NCBI GenBank assembly: GCA_030280995.1
Contig: JASXTE010000009.1
Coordinates: 2,326,501 to 2,390,500, forward strand
Direction of reading: 5' to 3'
From: Hemileia vastatrix
Taxonomy: Eukaryota > Basidiomycota > Pucciniomycetes > Pucciniales > Zaghouaniaceae
DNA: 64,000 bases
Positions 49,586 to 62,300 of this stretch are shown in pieces. The notes under the pieces were generated by a model. It ran no database searches. It worked only from the letters and a program-made list of their open reading frames with translations, and was not told the origin of the DNA. Numbering within the stretch: the stretch's first letter is position 1; each line of letters opens with the position of its first letter. The position numbers and the translations under genes were made by a program.

Positions 49586-51176
49586 ATTATATGCTTCTGA
49601 AGCATATGAAACCAAATTTATTTCCAAATAAATTGAAAGAAACTGAGTTAGATTGTGTATGTTGAAGGTTCATTTAATTTAGAACCCTATAAAGTGTCCA
49701 TTATTCTTTTGAAAGAGTTTACATATGAAAAAATAAATGTCTTATAATTTTGATTTAACATTAGCCACTCTATATTAATAAAGGTACTTATTTGAGATAA
49801 ATATATTAAAAGAAGCTGGATTACATAATGATTCTTCATAAAATTTGAATTTATGTTAAATAAATTGAATGCCTAAAAATCCATTTTTGAAGAATAAGAA
49901 GAGCTGCATCATTCTTAAGCATCATATTTTACATGATAATATTAACATATAAAGTTTTATTAAACTTATCATACATTATATGAGTGACTAAAATTCAGTA
50001 TGTAGACAAATTATTGCATCCAATTGTTTGAAAGATACTTTGAAGTGTCTTTTTGATAACCTAAAGAATTAATTTTAAGAGTTACGGATGTATGATTTTG
50101 ATTGTTGTAAAATAGTTGAATCATTGAACCCTATACAAAGATTATAGTTTTTTAAAGTTTGATCTTTTCTTTGTTCTGATGCCATAAATTGATTTACATG
50201 AAATTTTCAAACAAGAATAAGAATTCATTAAATTTCAATTTACTTGTCTGGTTAAATAATTTACTTTTATCTGAAAGTGATTTGTGTCACTATTTATTGA
50301 AAAAAAAATTAAATCATTCTTAATCAGGGGCATATTATTTTCTGACTTGTATTCAATTGCTTTATTTTAGTTAATTAAAGAAAATTTCTCTTAAAAGATT
50401 AAACATTTTTTAATATTTATTGTACATGATTAAATGAGAAGATAAAAGACATTCAATAAATTTTCTGACATTCAAGCTAGAAAAATGATAGGTATCTAAA
50501 TTTTGAAGCACAGTAGCTTTAAAAAAATATTTTTCTTTCTTATCAAAGGAAAATTCTAAAATTAAATAATTTTTCTAAGTCAAATTCATATAATGTAATA
50601 CTGATTTGATATATTTTCCCTAATCTAATTCCTTAGTATTTTTAACCCTATATTGTATGTGAATTAAGTTGAAATTTGAAATATTAAAGGATTTTGAAAG
50701 GATTTATATTAAAGAAATCTGTACCCCTAGAGGTCATAGAAAACTGAAAAAGAAAAAATATATACAGGGGTCACCTTTAATAAATTTTTAATAAATTATT
50801 TTGTTACTTAATATTTTTTGTTTTTCACGTAGCACCCAAACTGTAGTGACAGAGGATATTAGAGATTTTCTCAAAATACATTTTCAATAATTGGAGACAT
50901 AGGCTAAGATGTGTTTTTCTTTTTATTAAAAAAACCTGTATATTTTTGCAAAAAATATCTTATGAAGACTTTTTTAAAATTAATTTTCAATAACATTATG
51001 ACTTTGTAATAGTTGTAAAAAATTTTACTGCATAGCAAAGATGTCTCATAAATCTTAATAATAGAATGTAGAGATACTCAGTGAATCCTTTTTAAGGAAC
51101 AGGAAAGAATCACTTTTAAAAAAAGGCAAAAATTTAATTTTACAAATACCTAAATACAATTATTATATGTGTTAAT
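49586..51176. other. AT-rich non-coding stretch
   Basis: Original flank between the TIR element and the gene B remnant. No gene recognised. Confidence 0.5.
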
Positions 51177-52141
51177 TTATTTACTTACAGAAAAAAAGGG
51201 TGAAGATGGCTGAACATTATTCCAATGATTAAGAAAATCTAATGAAACAACTTTAGAAATTTTAGCAGGACTAGGAGTGTCAAAATTCAGTGGCAAAGGG
51301 CCGGTTGAGTCTATAAGTGGCTGTAGGATATCAAAAATATAATGATTAAGATTTTTTCCCATTTTTTATCACCTTTATATGTTTTCTTACTCTTGTTTCT
51401 CATAAATCCAATTTTTCTTATGAATTCCAAGCATTCTGACACTTTAAACTGCCAATAGTCCTGCAATGATAAAAATAGACCCTGAACTCCATCAAGTATG
51501 TAAAAAGCAAATGATTAAAACTTGTGGTTCTCATTTTTTGTATTCATCTTCTGAATCAATCGGTTTTGGCTTTCGTCATATTTTTCAATATCAGTGTTTT
51601 TCTTTTTTTTATTTAACCGTTGTTGCTTCTTGATTTTGGCATTAGTCATGCTGGAATGAGCTACTCAAAATTTAACAATTATGATTGAAATAATTACATT
51701 AATGATTATATTTTGGAATTGAAGCTGTGGCATCATTGAAAAACTTGTATTGATTTATTGCAGTGACAAGCCTTCTTAAACTTATGGAACCTTACTTTTC
51801 AGATGTGTAAGGTGGTCTATAATTTGAAGACCTTGTTTGATAGGACAATCTGGATTCAGGCATGATTCAGGAGTTGTGATTGTTAACTCTTGTGATTTTA
51901 GGTAGAGTGAAGACACAACCAGGGATGCCCACATGTGACACTGGTGAGCAGTGGGGCTTACTAATCTTGAAGAAATTTGTAGAATCGATGATTCAGGTTG
52001 TGAAGTCCTCTTTGAAGCAGAAAGATTTTTTTCATTTGGTTCTTTTGCATTTTACAATTCTTCAAGTTTTTCAAAACATATATTATCAAGCACCCACATC
52101 TGCAAAGGGTTGAAATCAAGAAATTTAAAAGCTGAATGAAA
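51177..52141 (-). pseudogene. Gene B remnant, second copy
   Basis: Homologous to the 3' half of gene B (14235-15400). Matches in order: MWVLDNICFEKLEEL, WASLVVSSLYLKSQEL, NPDCPIKQGLQIIDHLTHLK, KYDESQNRL, SFAFYILDGVQGLFLSLQDY, NLNHYIFDILQPLIDS, PLNFDTPSP and LDFLNHWNNVQPSSPFF. Several stops and frame changes occur, and the N-terminal half is missing, replaced at about 52142 by a retroelement fragment. It lies convergent to the dioxygenase pseudogene at 37.2 kb, as gene B does to the first copy. Confidence 0.7.
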
Positions 52142-54651
52142 AAAAGGAAAATAATATCCATACCAGATTGGTACCCAATCTTGGCTTCAAGATACATCAA
52201 AAACAGACCACCAATAACTGTTTTTACAGCTCTTCTGGCCACATAAAAATGAACCTTACCAAATGATCCTCCTACACAAAATTTTACATTCTCTGCTGGC
52301 TCATCAGCTATTTATCATTCCCTTCAATATTTTTAATATTTTCACCAGTGCTAGTCTTAATTGGAAAGCCTATAATCATATCTTGCTTCAGTGAAATAAG
52401 ATTAATTTGTGACCCATAAACCACCAGGGCCTTCATCTCTTTACCATATAAAGATACCATTAAATATACAAGAGGAGCAGAAAAATGGGTTTCCACATCC
52501 TCCACAAACTCTACTACAATTTAACTCATATGTTCCACCTCTCTAGTGGATACTTGTATACTTTTCAGGTGCTTCTTATGCTTCTTTGAAAGCGCTGGAC
52601 TAATTGTAAATAACTTTCCTAAAGATAGAGGAGTCTGAAGCTTATTCACCCTATCCAAAACAAGATCTATAGACTTTTCTTGACCAGCCACCACTGGCCT
52701 TTCATACTGAACCTTTTATTTAATTATCTTGGCCCTGGAAACCTATTGGGGACCAACATTTTCATCATCACTAGCCATTTAAAAATCTTCAGAATTAATA
52801 ACTCTAGCTCCATTTCCTACTGCTTTCACTAATAAAGATCCATCACTGGTCCTCCTCACTCCCTGCATTAGAGTGGGACCACTAAAACTTTTTCTAGGGA
52901 GAGATGGTAAAGGTACATCTTCCTCAGAATCTGATTCTTTATCAACAGGCATAGGTTCACTATTAAGATTCAAAGTACCAAAACTAGGAGGCCCCATATC
53001 CACCATCCCTTTCTGCATTTGATAGATTTATCCTTAGAATAAATCTTCTTCTCCACCTTTTTTAGCTCCATCTTGCCTGGCTTATCCCTTAACTGGATTT
53101 GAATGCTACTCTTAGCTTTTGTAGCTGCTGCCCTTCTAGTGGAACTCACATCATATTACGCTTCCATACATTTACTATCCACTCTAGCAACCTAAAATAA
53201 CTCCAATCCACAAAAAGATGTAGAAAATGTGACCTTATTGACCTCTATTTATTTATCTTTATCAACTTTTCCACCACCATTTCAATCATTATTTTTCCTA
53301 CTTCTACCATTATTTTCATCTTCAAAAATCATTTCAAACCTAGCCCTCTTTCACCCATCAAATTTCTTCTAAACAAATCCAAGAAAGCCTACACTTCACT
53401 GTTTCTGATAAAAGATCCATCAAGGAAGTTATTTATTTTTCCCTCAGCTTTGACTCTACCAACATTCAAGTCCCTATCCAAATAAATAAAACAGCAGCTT
53501 TGTGCCCCCTCCTTATACAATAAGAGCACACCCTGGGTTCACCATATCCACTCCTAAACCCATTTCCACCATTAAAATTTCTATTTCCATTTGACCAGTT
53601 ATTCTTACCATGATTAAAGCTATAATTCCTTTTCTCATAACCCCTGGATTTATAATAAGAGGATGGTGAGGGCACCAGTTCCCTATAAACTTTCTGAGTT
53701 TGTTGAAGAAAAATTTTAGCTGCTTTGTTAAGTCAGAAAAATGATTGACCATCATATTGTTAATTTTTCCTCAAACATTTTTAACTGGCTGCCCAATCTG
53801 GGATTTCTTGGCTTCTTGTGCTTTGACCATAATATTGTTATTTTCAGCCAAAACCTCACTATCCTTGCTAACTTACTGTGTACAAGATTCTTTATGTTTA
53901 TTAAAAGCCATAATTTTTTGATACACCTAAATTCTCTCCTTGATGAACTCTAGAGCAGGGATCTTCTGTTCTCTATGTGGTAGATCCTTCATTAACTCTT
54001 ATTTTGAAAGCTACTTTAAGACATCCATCCTAAAATCCCTGCTAAATGATGAACCAATTAAATCTTTTTCCAGCTTTTCATTGGCTAACTCCTTCATTAA
54101 AATCAAATATTCTTCCACTTCATTAAAATGTCTAAGAAAATTTTTACAATTCATCATAGTTGATACTCAACCTTTAGCTTTCCAGTCACTAAAAGTCTTG
54201 TTCAAGCTCACATTATTATACCTAACACCCCATCTATAAACCATCTCTTTTGATAACTTAAACAAATACCACTTTTTATAATCATCCATAGTGATTGCCT
54301 CATTTTCCACCTATCTGCCAAGAATAAAAAAGCTGATCTGCTTCACCATATCTAAATGAGAAGCCCCTTAAAAAGCAGAAGCAGCTTCATACCTACTCAA
54401 AAACCATTTATGCTCTTCAACATAAAAATTGGGCCCATCCCAAGATACAATCCTTACAGATTCCATGACAGGGACACCAGCACCTGTTACTTCAGATCCA
54501 GAAGCAGAAGAAATCCCACAAGTAAAAGATTAAACGGTTAAAGAAAATAAGTGTTTGTATAGCTAAACCTCTTTCAGGCTATGAGAGTCCAGATATCAAG
54601 TAAGTTTGTTAAAAGCCAAAAAAATTTAAATCCCTTTCTGTGTGCCACCAA
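52142..54651 (-). pseudogene. Ty3/Gypsy gag-protease remnant
   Basis: Reading leftward from 54510: a gag start region with PVMESVRIVSWDGPNFYVEE and HKWFLSRYEAASAF, then a capsid-like part with stops, a basic Arg/Gly/Asn-rich segment, a degenerate zinc knuckle (CSYCIRRGHKAA, last Cys lost), an acidic linker (SDSEEDVPLPSLPRKSFSG), and an aspartic protease ending with YGSQINLISLKQDMI, FCVGGSFGKVHFYV and VIGGLFLMYLEAKIGY. Reverse transcriptase and integrase are absent; the sequence switches to gene B at about 52142. Near 54638-54651, TTGGTGGCACACAG next to an ACA end on the minus strand looks like a primer-binding site beside an LTR. Confidence 0.7.
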
Positions 54652-55209
54652 TGTAGAAAGACTCTTACAGTTGCCTTGCTGTAAGCAGAATCCAAGGGAG
54701 TAGGATAAGCATAAGAAAACACTTTCCTTCTAAGAAAAATATAGTTTTACAAATAACTAAGCTGAAGTGCCTAATTGATAATAAAAGACAAGTTGAAAAA
54801 TTTTTATTAACACTTTTGAGATGTAGAATCAATTTTTCTGATGTTAGTTGAAAGAAATACAACAATAAAATTGTAATAAGAAAGTTATTTAAATGATTGA
54901 ATTTATATGTTTTAATAAAGTTTTTTATTTTTATGAACAGATGTTAAAAATGAGTCCCCAAATTTTATTCCTTTCTAATGATACCCTATATGCTTATATT
55001 TATGAGTTGTTGTGTATTATTTATTATGTGTTGTAAATAAATGTTATTTTATAAGGGTATTACAATTTATGAAATTTTATGTAAATGTGATTATGGATTA
55101 TAAAGTTTAGAATCAGTTCTTATTAGCTGCTAGTAACTTTTGAGTTTGGAGTTAGTATATTTAATACTAAGTCATGTGCCCAACGTTACCTGCCAGAGCT
55201 CATCCAGAG
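54652..55209 (-). repeat. Probable 5' LTR of the gag-protease remnant
   Basis: On the minus strand the sequence up to 54652 ends CTTTCTACA, directly followed by the putative primer-binding site. The other LTR boundary could not be found, so the right coordinate is only the limit before the next element. No gene here. Confidence 0.35.
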
Positions 55210-56890
55210 TGTCAGTGTAGGTATCATTAGGACTGAGTACTTATTATGCTTAAAATAAGACAACTTTAATTACATTAAGCATATAAGTAAAAATTATGGG
55301 TATAATACTTATATATATGGTTATTATGCTTTTATATATTATTATTACACCATTAAATGACTTATATAAGTTTAAATACCTTATCCATAGCCCTATAATA
55401 TTTATTAAGGTGTTGATGGAGTAATAATATACTTATATTAAGAGATATTAAGTAATTATAGACATAAATAAGCTTATATGAATATATAAATCTCATATTC
55501 AGTGAAATATGTAGTTATATTATGTATATATAGGTCTATAAGCAGGTTTTAACCTCTAAACAGCCTATAAGCTTAATTATTCTGCATATTTTAGGTCATA
55601 CAGATGTATACAATGGACTCACAACGCCTAAACAAGCATATACACCTTTTTCAGGTGCATATATCCAGTTTGGACAACTTAATCTGCTTCCTTTGATGTT
55701 TTTTCACAGATTTATGGGTTGCGATATGATTACTTGGTTAATTTGGATTCTTGGGGATGTTATTGGGGGCTCAGAAAGTTAATTTAGTTATTATATATTC
55801 TTTTTTTTCATTCTATACTCTTTGGATGAGTTATTTTACCTGTTTCTTTATGGTATCTGCTTTAATCTGTTCTCTCTATTTATGGTTTGGGTTTATGATA
55901 TTATTAATTATGATGGAGGGTCCTTACTGGAGGTCTAGGTGTTAAAAATTCTTGAAATCGATGCTATGGGGATTTGATGGGCCCTCACAATGCTGTAATT
56001 TCTGGGGAGAGAAATGACATAATCTGGATTGATTGTCTGTGCACTCCAGTGGATTTTGGTATAAGTAAGGGAGGATTTGATGGGTTATTGGACATCACTT
56101 ACTTACTAAAATTCAAATAAAAATTATAAAACAATAATTTAATATAGAAATACATTATAAAGCATTTATAAATTGATATTATCTTTATATTAGCTATAAG
56201 TATATTTTATTAACCTATTTTCCACCACTAGCACACACCAATCCAAATATTGTGAGTTAACACTGAGCATAGCTATTTTATTAGTCTTCCCCTGAGGTTT
56301 AATCACTAAATAATTTATAAATAAGTAGTAGGACCATTAATATTTAATATTAAATCATACTTAGATACTGGCCTACACTGAGAATTGGGGGTTATCCTTA
56401 ATTATTACTTATTATTTAGTATAAGCCTTAGGACATGATTTTTACTTTAGTATAGCTCATATAAGCCAAATATTTGGGTCTTCAGCACATTAGTGAATCA
56501 TAATATCCCATTTATTTTGGAAAAGAACCCTTATATTAATTTTACTAATTTTTTAAAAATAAAAATTAGGTATTTACAGTAGTAACTGTACCAAATATAA
56601 TCCCATTTTCACTTGGTATTTGGTCACCAATATAGCACCAAATTAAATTAGTATTTTTTTAAAGCTTGGTAAGCATATTATTCACCATTATAAAGTTCTA
56701 ATTAAACTTATTATTTAATTATTAACAGAATTTTTTTAATCTTTATAATATTTTATTTAAATAAATAAAAATATAAACTCAGGGTAAGCTCCAGCACTTT
56801 TATTTGTATTTATATTGCTAATATTTTTTGTCTACTGATTACCATAAAGGTTTTTCCTTTTTTAGGAATAATAAATAGATATTTCAGACA
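55210..56890 (+). repeat. 5' LTR and possible leader of chromovirus 2
   Basis: Begins TGTCAGTGTAGG. Only the first ~360 bp can be confirmed against the truncated 3' LTR. A CAGACA at 56885-56890 is a possible LTR end, but no primer-binding site supports it. Confidence 0.45.
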
Positions 56891-56891
56891 T

Positions 56892-59342
56892 AATGAGTTC
56901 TCCACTGTACAATGTAAGTGATATACCTGCTTTTAATACTTGTTCTTAAGCTAAAAACAATGTACCAGGAAATCACTATAGATGGTCAGTCTTACCCACA
57001 GCCAGAAAAAATGAGAATGGAGGAAAAGGACTCCCTCCTAAAAAAGATAACTAAAAAGAATACATCACCTCCTTTTCAGGATCAACTTTTCCATTTGGAA
57101 AAACAACTTTAGAAGCTGGAGGAGTCAAAATATTCTATCATAAAGGAAGTGGAAAAGGTAGAAACCAGCTGTAGGATAAGATTCCAGCAATTAAACCAAA
57201 CTCTGGCAGAGCTGAAGGGAGTACAACTAAACCAGCCACCCCTATCCAAGTAAGATCAGTACAGTCTCAGGACAAGTTTTGGTAGAGAAATGAATATGTG
57301 ATTGGTTTCACCAACAGTGGGCCAGTCACAACTGCAACAAGAATCCACCCCCTCATCAGACCACTTCAATTCACCCTTAAAAGCCAAAGCAAAAGTGCCT
57401 AAAATCAGGGCTTGCTCTCATCTCTTGGTAAGTGGATTTCCTTCTCAGATTGAACACAATACTGATTATTACAATGCAGGTATTGTAATTGATGTGAAAT
57501 CTGTCCAGAAAATTGAGGATTTGAGACAATTGGGTTTGATGTAGATACACCTGATTTATCTTTTATCAATAGCAATAGTACTATTAATAATAATAATACA
57601 CTTAACTCTAGGTTTCCACCACTTATTATTGAGTTGAGAGCTTCACAAAATAGTGAATAATGTGAGAAGGAAGATGTTGAGTATTTTAACAAAAATACGA
57701 CTGTCCATAGAATTTTTTCAGCATTTTGGAATAGAATGACTGAGTGTGAGGAACAGGAAATATAGCTCACAATTGACACAATTTCATCCTTAACATTGAA
57801 TATTTCTCAATTGGCTACAATAAATAATGAATTAGATAAAGAAAACTTGGCTCTCACTCTTAAATATGATTCCTTAAGTAATAAATATAGTGACCTTTCA
57901 AACAAATTCTTTGAGTTATGAAGCACATTTATTGAAATATGAATCAAGAAAAAAGTTATCTTTTGCACAAACAAATCAAAGTGTCTCTGATTTTTTACAA
58001 ATATTAACTAAGTTTTAGATTGAATCTACTGATCTACTAAGGAATCAGGATAATCATAAGCATACACAGTATAATAATAATCCATTCATTTTCAAAAATG
58101 AATCTCAATCATTCCCAACACCATTAAAAATGAAAACATCTGGTGGGAGTTTTAAATCTGAAAAAACAAATTTAAGTCACAAATAAGTAAAAGAGCAAAT
58201 ACAAGACCATTTATCTAAAGTAAATGAGTCATTGAAGTTTCCCAGGATTAGTGAGATTGAATCCAATAAGAAGAATTGGCCAAATATTGACCAGTACCCA
58301 ACTTATGATGGGGAAGCCAGCTCTGATTGGCAAAATTTTATTCAAATAATTAAAAATTTAAAATTCTCATAGAAGTTAACAGATGAAGAAATAACATCAA
58401 AACTTACTTAATTATTTAAGGATGTTGCTTTTTAATTAATTGAAGCTGTATTAAGTGAGGGTAAATATTACTCTTGGACTGAATGGAAACAACTAATTGA
58501 GGAAAAACTTGGAGGTTCTAAATTCAGACAAACTCAGAAAAGATTATTTGAGAAAACAAGTTATAATCTGTAAAATGGTGACAAACCTATGGAATCATTA
58601 ATAAATTTAAATAAAATATAAAAATCCATTGAACCAAATATGGATTTTAACTTATGGAAAGATAAAATAATATATAAATTACTTATATCACTACACAATA
58701 TAGGGGGTGGACTTGCTAGCAAGTCCCCAACCTGAACTCAGACGGAACTCAGATGGAACTCACACTGAACTCATACTGAACTCATATTGAAATCTACTTG
58801 AAGACCCACCTAAAACTGTTCTTCTGAGTGGTGTTCATCCTTGATTGTATGGTTCCTTTGTCAATAGCTCATTGTGTGTTCAATCGGTGGTGAATTTGAG
58901 TCCAAGGTTGGGGACTTGCTAACAAGTCCCCCCCCCCATATTGGGTGGTGTATCTTTCAGAGAAATTGTTTTAGTTAGAACAATAATGGTTAATGAATAC
59001 TCTGAATTTATTAATATTTTATATGAATTATTATTAAACCATAAGTATAAAGCAAGGTACACCACTTATAAACAAAAAAATGAACCTGTAAAGAATCAGG
59101 ATTCAAAAACACTGCAAGAAAAGCAGAAAAAGCCTACTGCACCTGTAGTGCCTAAGAATTATGATACTAATACTTGTTATAAGTGTAATAAGTCTTGGTT
59201 TAAAGGTGACAAATATGAGGAAAATATAAATATTGTTGAAGATCAGCAAGAATCTGAAAAGGAAACAGAAAAAAGTAAAGATTCAAGTGATTATGACAGT
59301 AATATCTCATATAGTGATGTAAATGAGGTCTGTATGTTGTAA
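56892..59342 (+). pseudogene. Gag region of chromovirus 2
   Basis: Degraded. A possible start ATGAGTTCTCCACTG lies at 56892. The recognisable capsid part (about 58200-58685) has NWPNIDQYPTYDGEASSDWQ, LTDEEITSKLT, WTEWKQLIEEKLGG and KPMESLINLNKI, with several TAA and TAG codons. After the MITE it resumes at about 58970 with YELLLNHKYKARYTTYKQK and a degenerate zinc knuckle (CYKCNKSWFKGD) and ends at 59342 after an acidic tail. Matching halves on either side show the MITE entered a once-continuous reading frame. Confidence 0.65.
58689..58950 (-). mobile_element. CACTA-like MITE, copy 3 (262 bp, inverted)
   Basis: Begins CACTACACAATATAGG and ends CCATATTGGGTGGTG, flanked by TAT (58686-58688 and 58951-58953). 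Inverted relative to copies 1 and 2. The terminal palindrome GGACTTGCTAGCAAGTCC is perfect at the left end. Inserted in the gag of chromovirus 2. Confidence 0.87.
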
Positions 59343-59369
59343 GATTATTTTTCCCTCTTTGAAAATCCA

Positions 59370-62300
59370 ATGTTAAATATGGACTCAAATGTATCATTAA
59401 TTAATTTTGAGGATGCTAAAATCATTAAGGATATACATGCTGAAAACTTGAGAATGACACCTGTCACAGTTCCAGAAATAATTTCTGGAGAAACTATAAA
59501 TATAGTATTGGATACAAGAGCTTCTGTTTCTGTTGTTTTTACATATACATTACAGAAAATTGATGTTAGTTATAAGTCAAAGCTTGAACCCATTAAAAAT
59601 ATAAATTGGAGAGGTTTTGGATCAGTACTACACCCCATTGATAGATACAAAGCTGCAGTTTTCTTTAAAAATCAACATGGTTATGTTAGATTAACATGTG
59701 ACTTTGTAGTAATGGACAATACTAATTTTAATAGCTGTTTTATCATTGGTAATTACATTCTGAGAAATTTTGATTGAAATTAGAACCTGCTAATAATAAA
59801 TTTACAATTGGAATGAATGGTTGAAGGAAATTTAAAATAAATTCATTTAACTCAGTCTTACAAATTGAGTCAGTTATAGATATTCCTTGAAAAGGAAGAC
59901 AAACCAGTGATATGGAACTTCTTGAAACAGAAATTTCAAAAGCATCATTTGGCACTCATAAAAAAGAAGCTGAGAAGAAAAATATTTTAAACTTAATTAA
60001 AGCATTCTCAATGGCTTTTCCAAATGGGACCAATGAACTCGGCCTTGTAATAAACCACCAGATGAAGATAAGTTTAACCTGTGAAATTGATTAATTCCTG
60101 CTAGTCTTAATTAGAAACTATACCCTGCTTCACCAATGAAGAGGAAAGACATGGAGGATAATATTAAAATGTTTTTAAACATGAACATTATTGAAAAGGT
60201 TGGAACTACACCAGAATATTGTGTGATATTACCAGTGCTAATTTCTTATGAACAAGATAAAGCAAGACTGTGCAGTAATTATAAAGCATTAAATACATTT
60301 ATAGTAGATTATATATACCCTTTACCAAGGATTACCTCTATACATGCTACTTTTAAAGGTGCTAACTATGTAAGTTTCCTGGATGGAAATAAGGGTGCCA
60401 TCAAATTCCTGTTGAAAAGAGCTCACAGAAATTTTTGTTGATATAAACACATATGGGAATTATAAATATGTCAGGATGCCATTTCGAACAAAAATGTTCC
60501 TTCAGTATTTCAGAAATCAATGGATATAACATTCCATAATGAGATGGTCAAAGGATGGCTAATGGTATACATTAATGACATAATAGTGTTCTCTAAGGCA
60601 TATGATGAACATTTAATCCATTTGAAGAAGGTATTTCAAAAGATGGATGAAATCAAAATGACCCTTGCATTGAAAAAATGTAAATTTGGGTTTGAATCTT
60701 TAAAAGTGTTGGGTCATATTTTATCTGGCTTACAAATATGTGTTGACTAAAATTATGAGGTTACAATAAAAAATATTAGAATTTCTCAACATGTAAAGGA
60801 TGTACAATCTTTTCTTGGTATGTGTGGTTATTAAAGACAGTATATAAATAACTACCAATTAATTTCTGCACCATTTACCACACTGATAAAGAAATAAGAA
60901 GCTTTCATTTGGAATAATGAAAGAGGACAGGCTTTTTATAAGTTGAAAAAACATTTAATGACAGCCCCCATCTTGGGATTACCAGACTTCCAATTACCTT
61001 TTGTCTTGTATACTGATGCAAGTTTTTTTGGTTTTTGTGCTACTTTGCATCAAAAACAACTTATTGAAGGAAAATTGTCAGAAGTAGTAATTTGTTATAT
61101 TTCACGTACTCTAAGAAGTAGTGAATTGAAATATTGTGCTACTCAACTTGAATTCATGACAGTAGTATAAGATCCTGAGAATTAGAAACAACTTATTGAA
61201 GGGAAAATGTCAGAAGTAGTAATTTGCTATATTTCACGTACTCTAAGAAGTAGTGAATTGAAATATGGTGCTACTCAACCTGAATTTTTGGAAGTAGTAT
61301 TGGCTCTTGAGAAGCCACATTATTACCTTGAATACAAGTAATTTGATTTAATAACTGACTGTAGTGCAGTTAAGTCACTCTTAAACATGTTAACTCCTAA
61401 TAGGCATATGTTTAGAAGGCAATTGTCTGTAAAAGAATACAGAGGACAGGTGACTATTACATGTAGAGAAGGAACTTTAAGCCCTAATGAAGATATTTTA
61501 TATAGAGTACCTCTACCTAATAATGATGTTAATCCTGCTTATGTTCCTGAAACAGAAATTTTTAACATTTATGGCATTTATATTGTAGTTCTTGAGGATG
61601 AATTTATGCAATCAATTCAGATAATTATGCTTCAGATCCTGACTTGAGTAGACTTACTACAATATTAAATGATTTATCTTATGCTTCAATGAGTCTTTTA
61701 ATAAAAACATTACCACAAAAATATAGGGAAACATTAGAAAAAGGAAAATTTTCCATTTAGAATGGTTCTATATATTACAGGAAAAAATTAAGTAATTCAA
61801 TTGTGATTCCCCCTTTAATGAAGGAGTTAACTTTAAGTATATGTCATGATATTATATTAGCAGGTCATTTTGAATTCCATAAAACATTATCCAGAGTAAA
61901 AAATATGGCTTGGTGGATTAAAATGACTGATGATGTTAAAAAATATGTCAAGACATGTGATTCTTTTCAAAATTCTAAAATATTGACGTGAAAAAGTGCT
62001 GGTATGTTACAACAAATTGAGAAACTTAAAGCTCCATGTAAAATAGTAAACATGGACTTTGTAACAGGTTTTCCAATAGCAGCGCATAAGATTTATAACT
62101 CCTGCTGGGTAATTGTAGATAGATTTACAAAAATGTTTAAATTTATTCCTACCCACAAAGAGGTTTCTGGAAAGGACTTAGATTTTTTATGGTGGACACA
62201 AATTCTAAATATATCAGGATTCCCCAAAGAAATATTTTTAGGCATAGATCCAAAATTTACTTCTGAGTTCTGGACATCACATATTGATGTTTCAGGTTTT

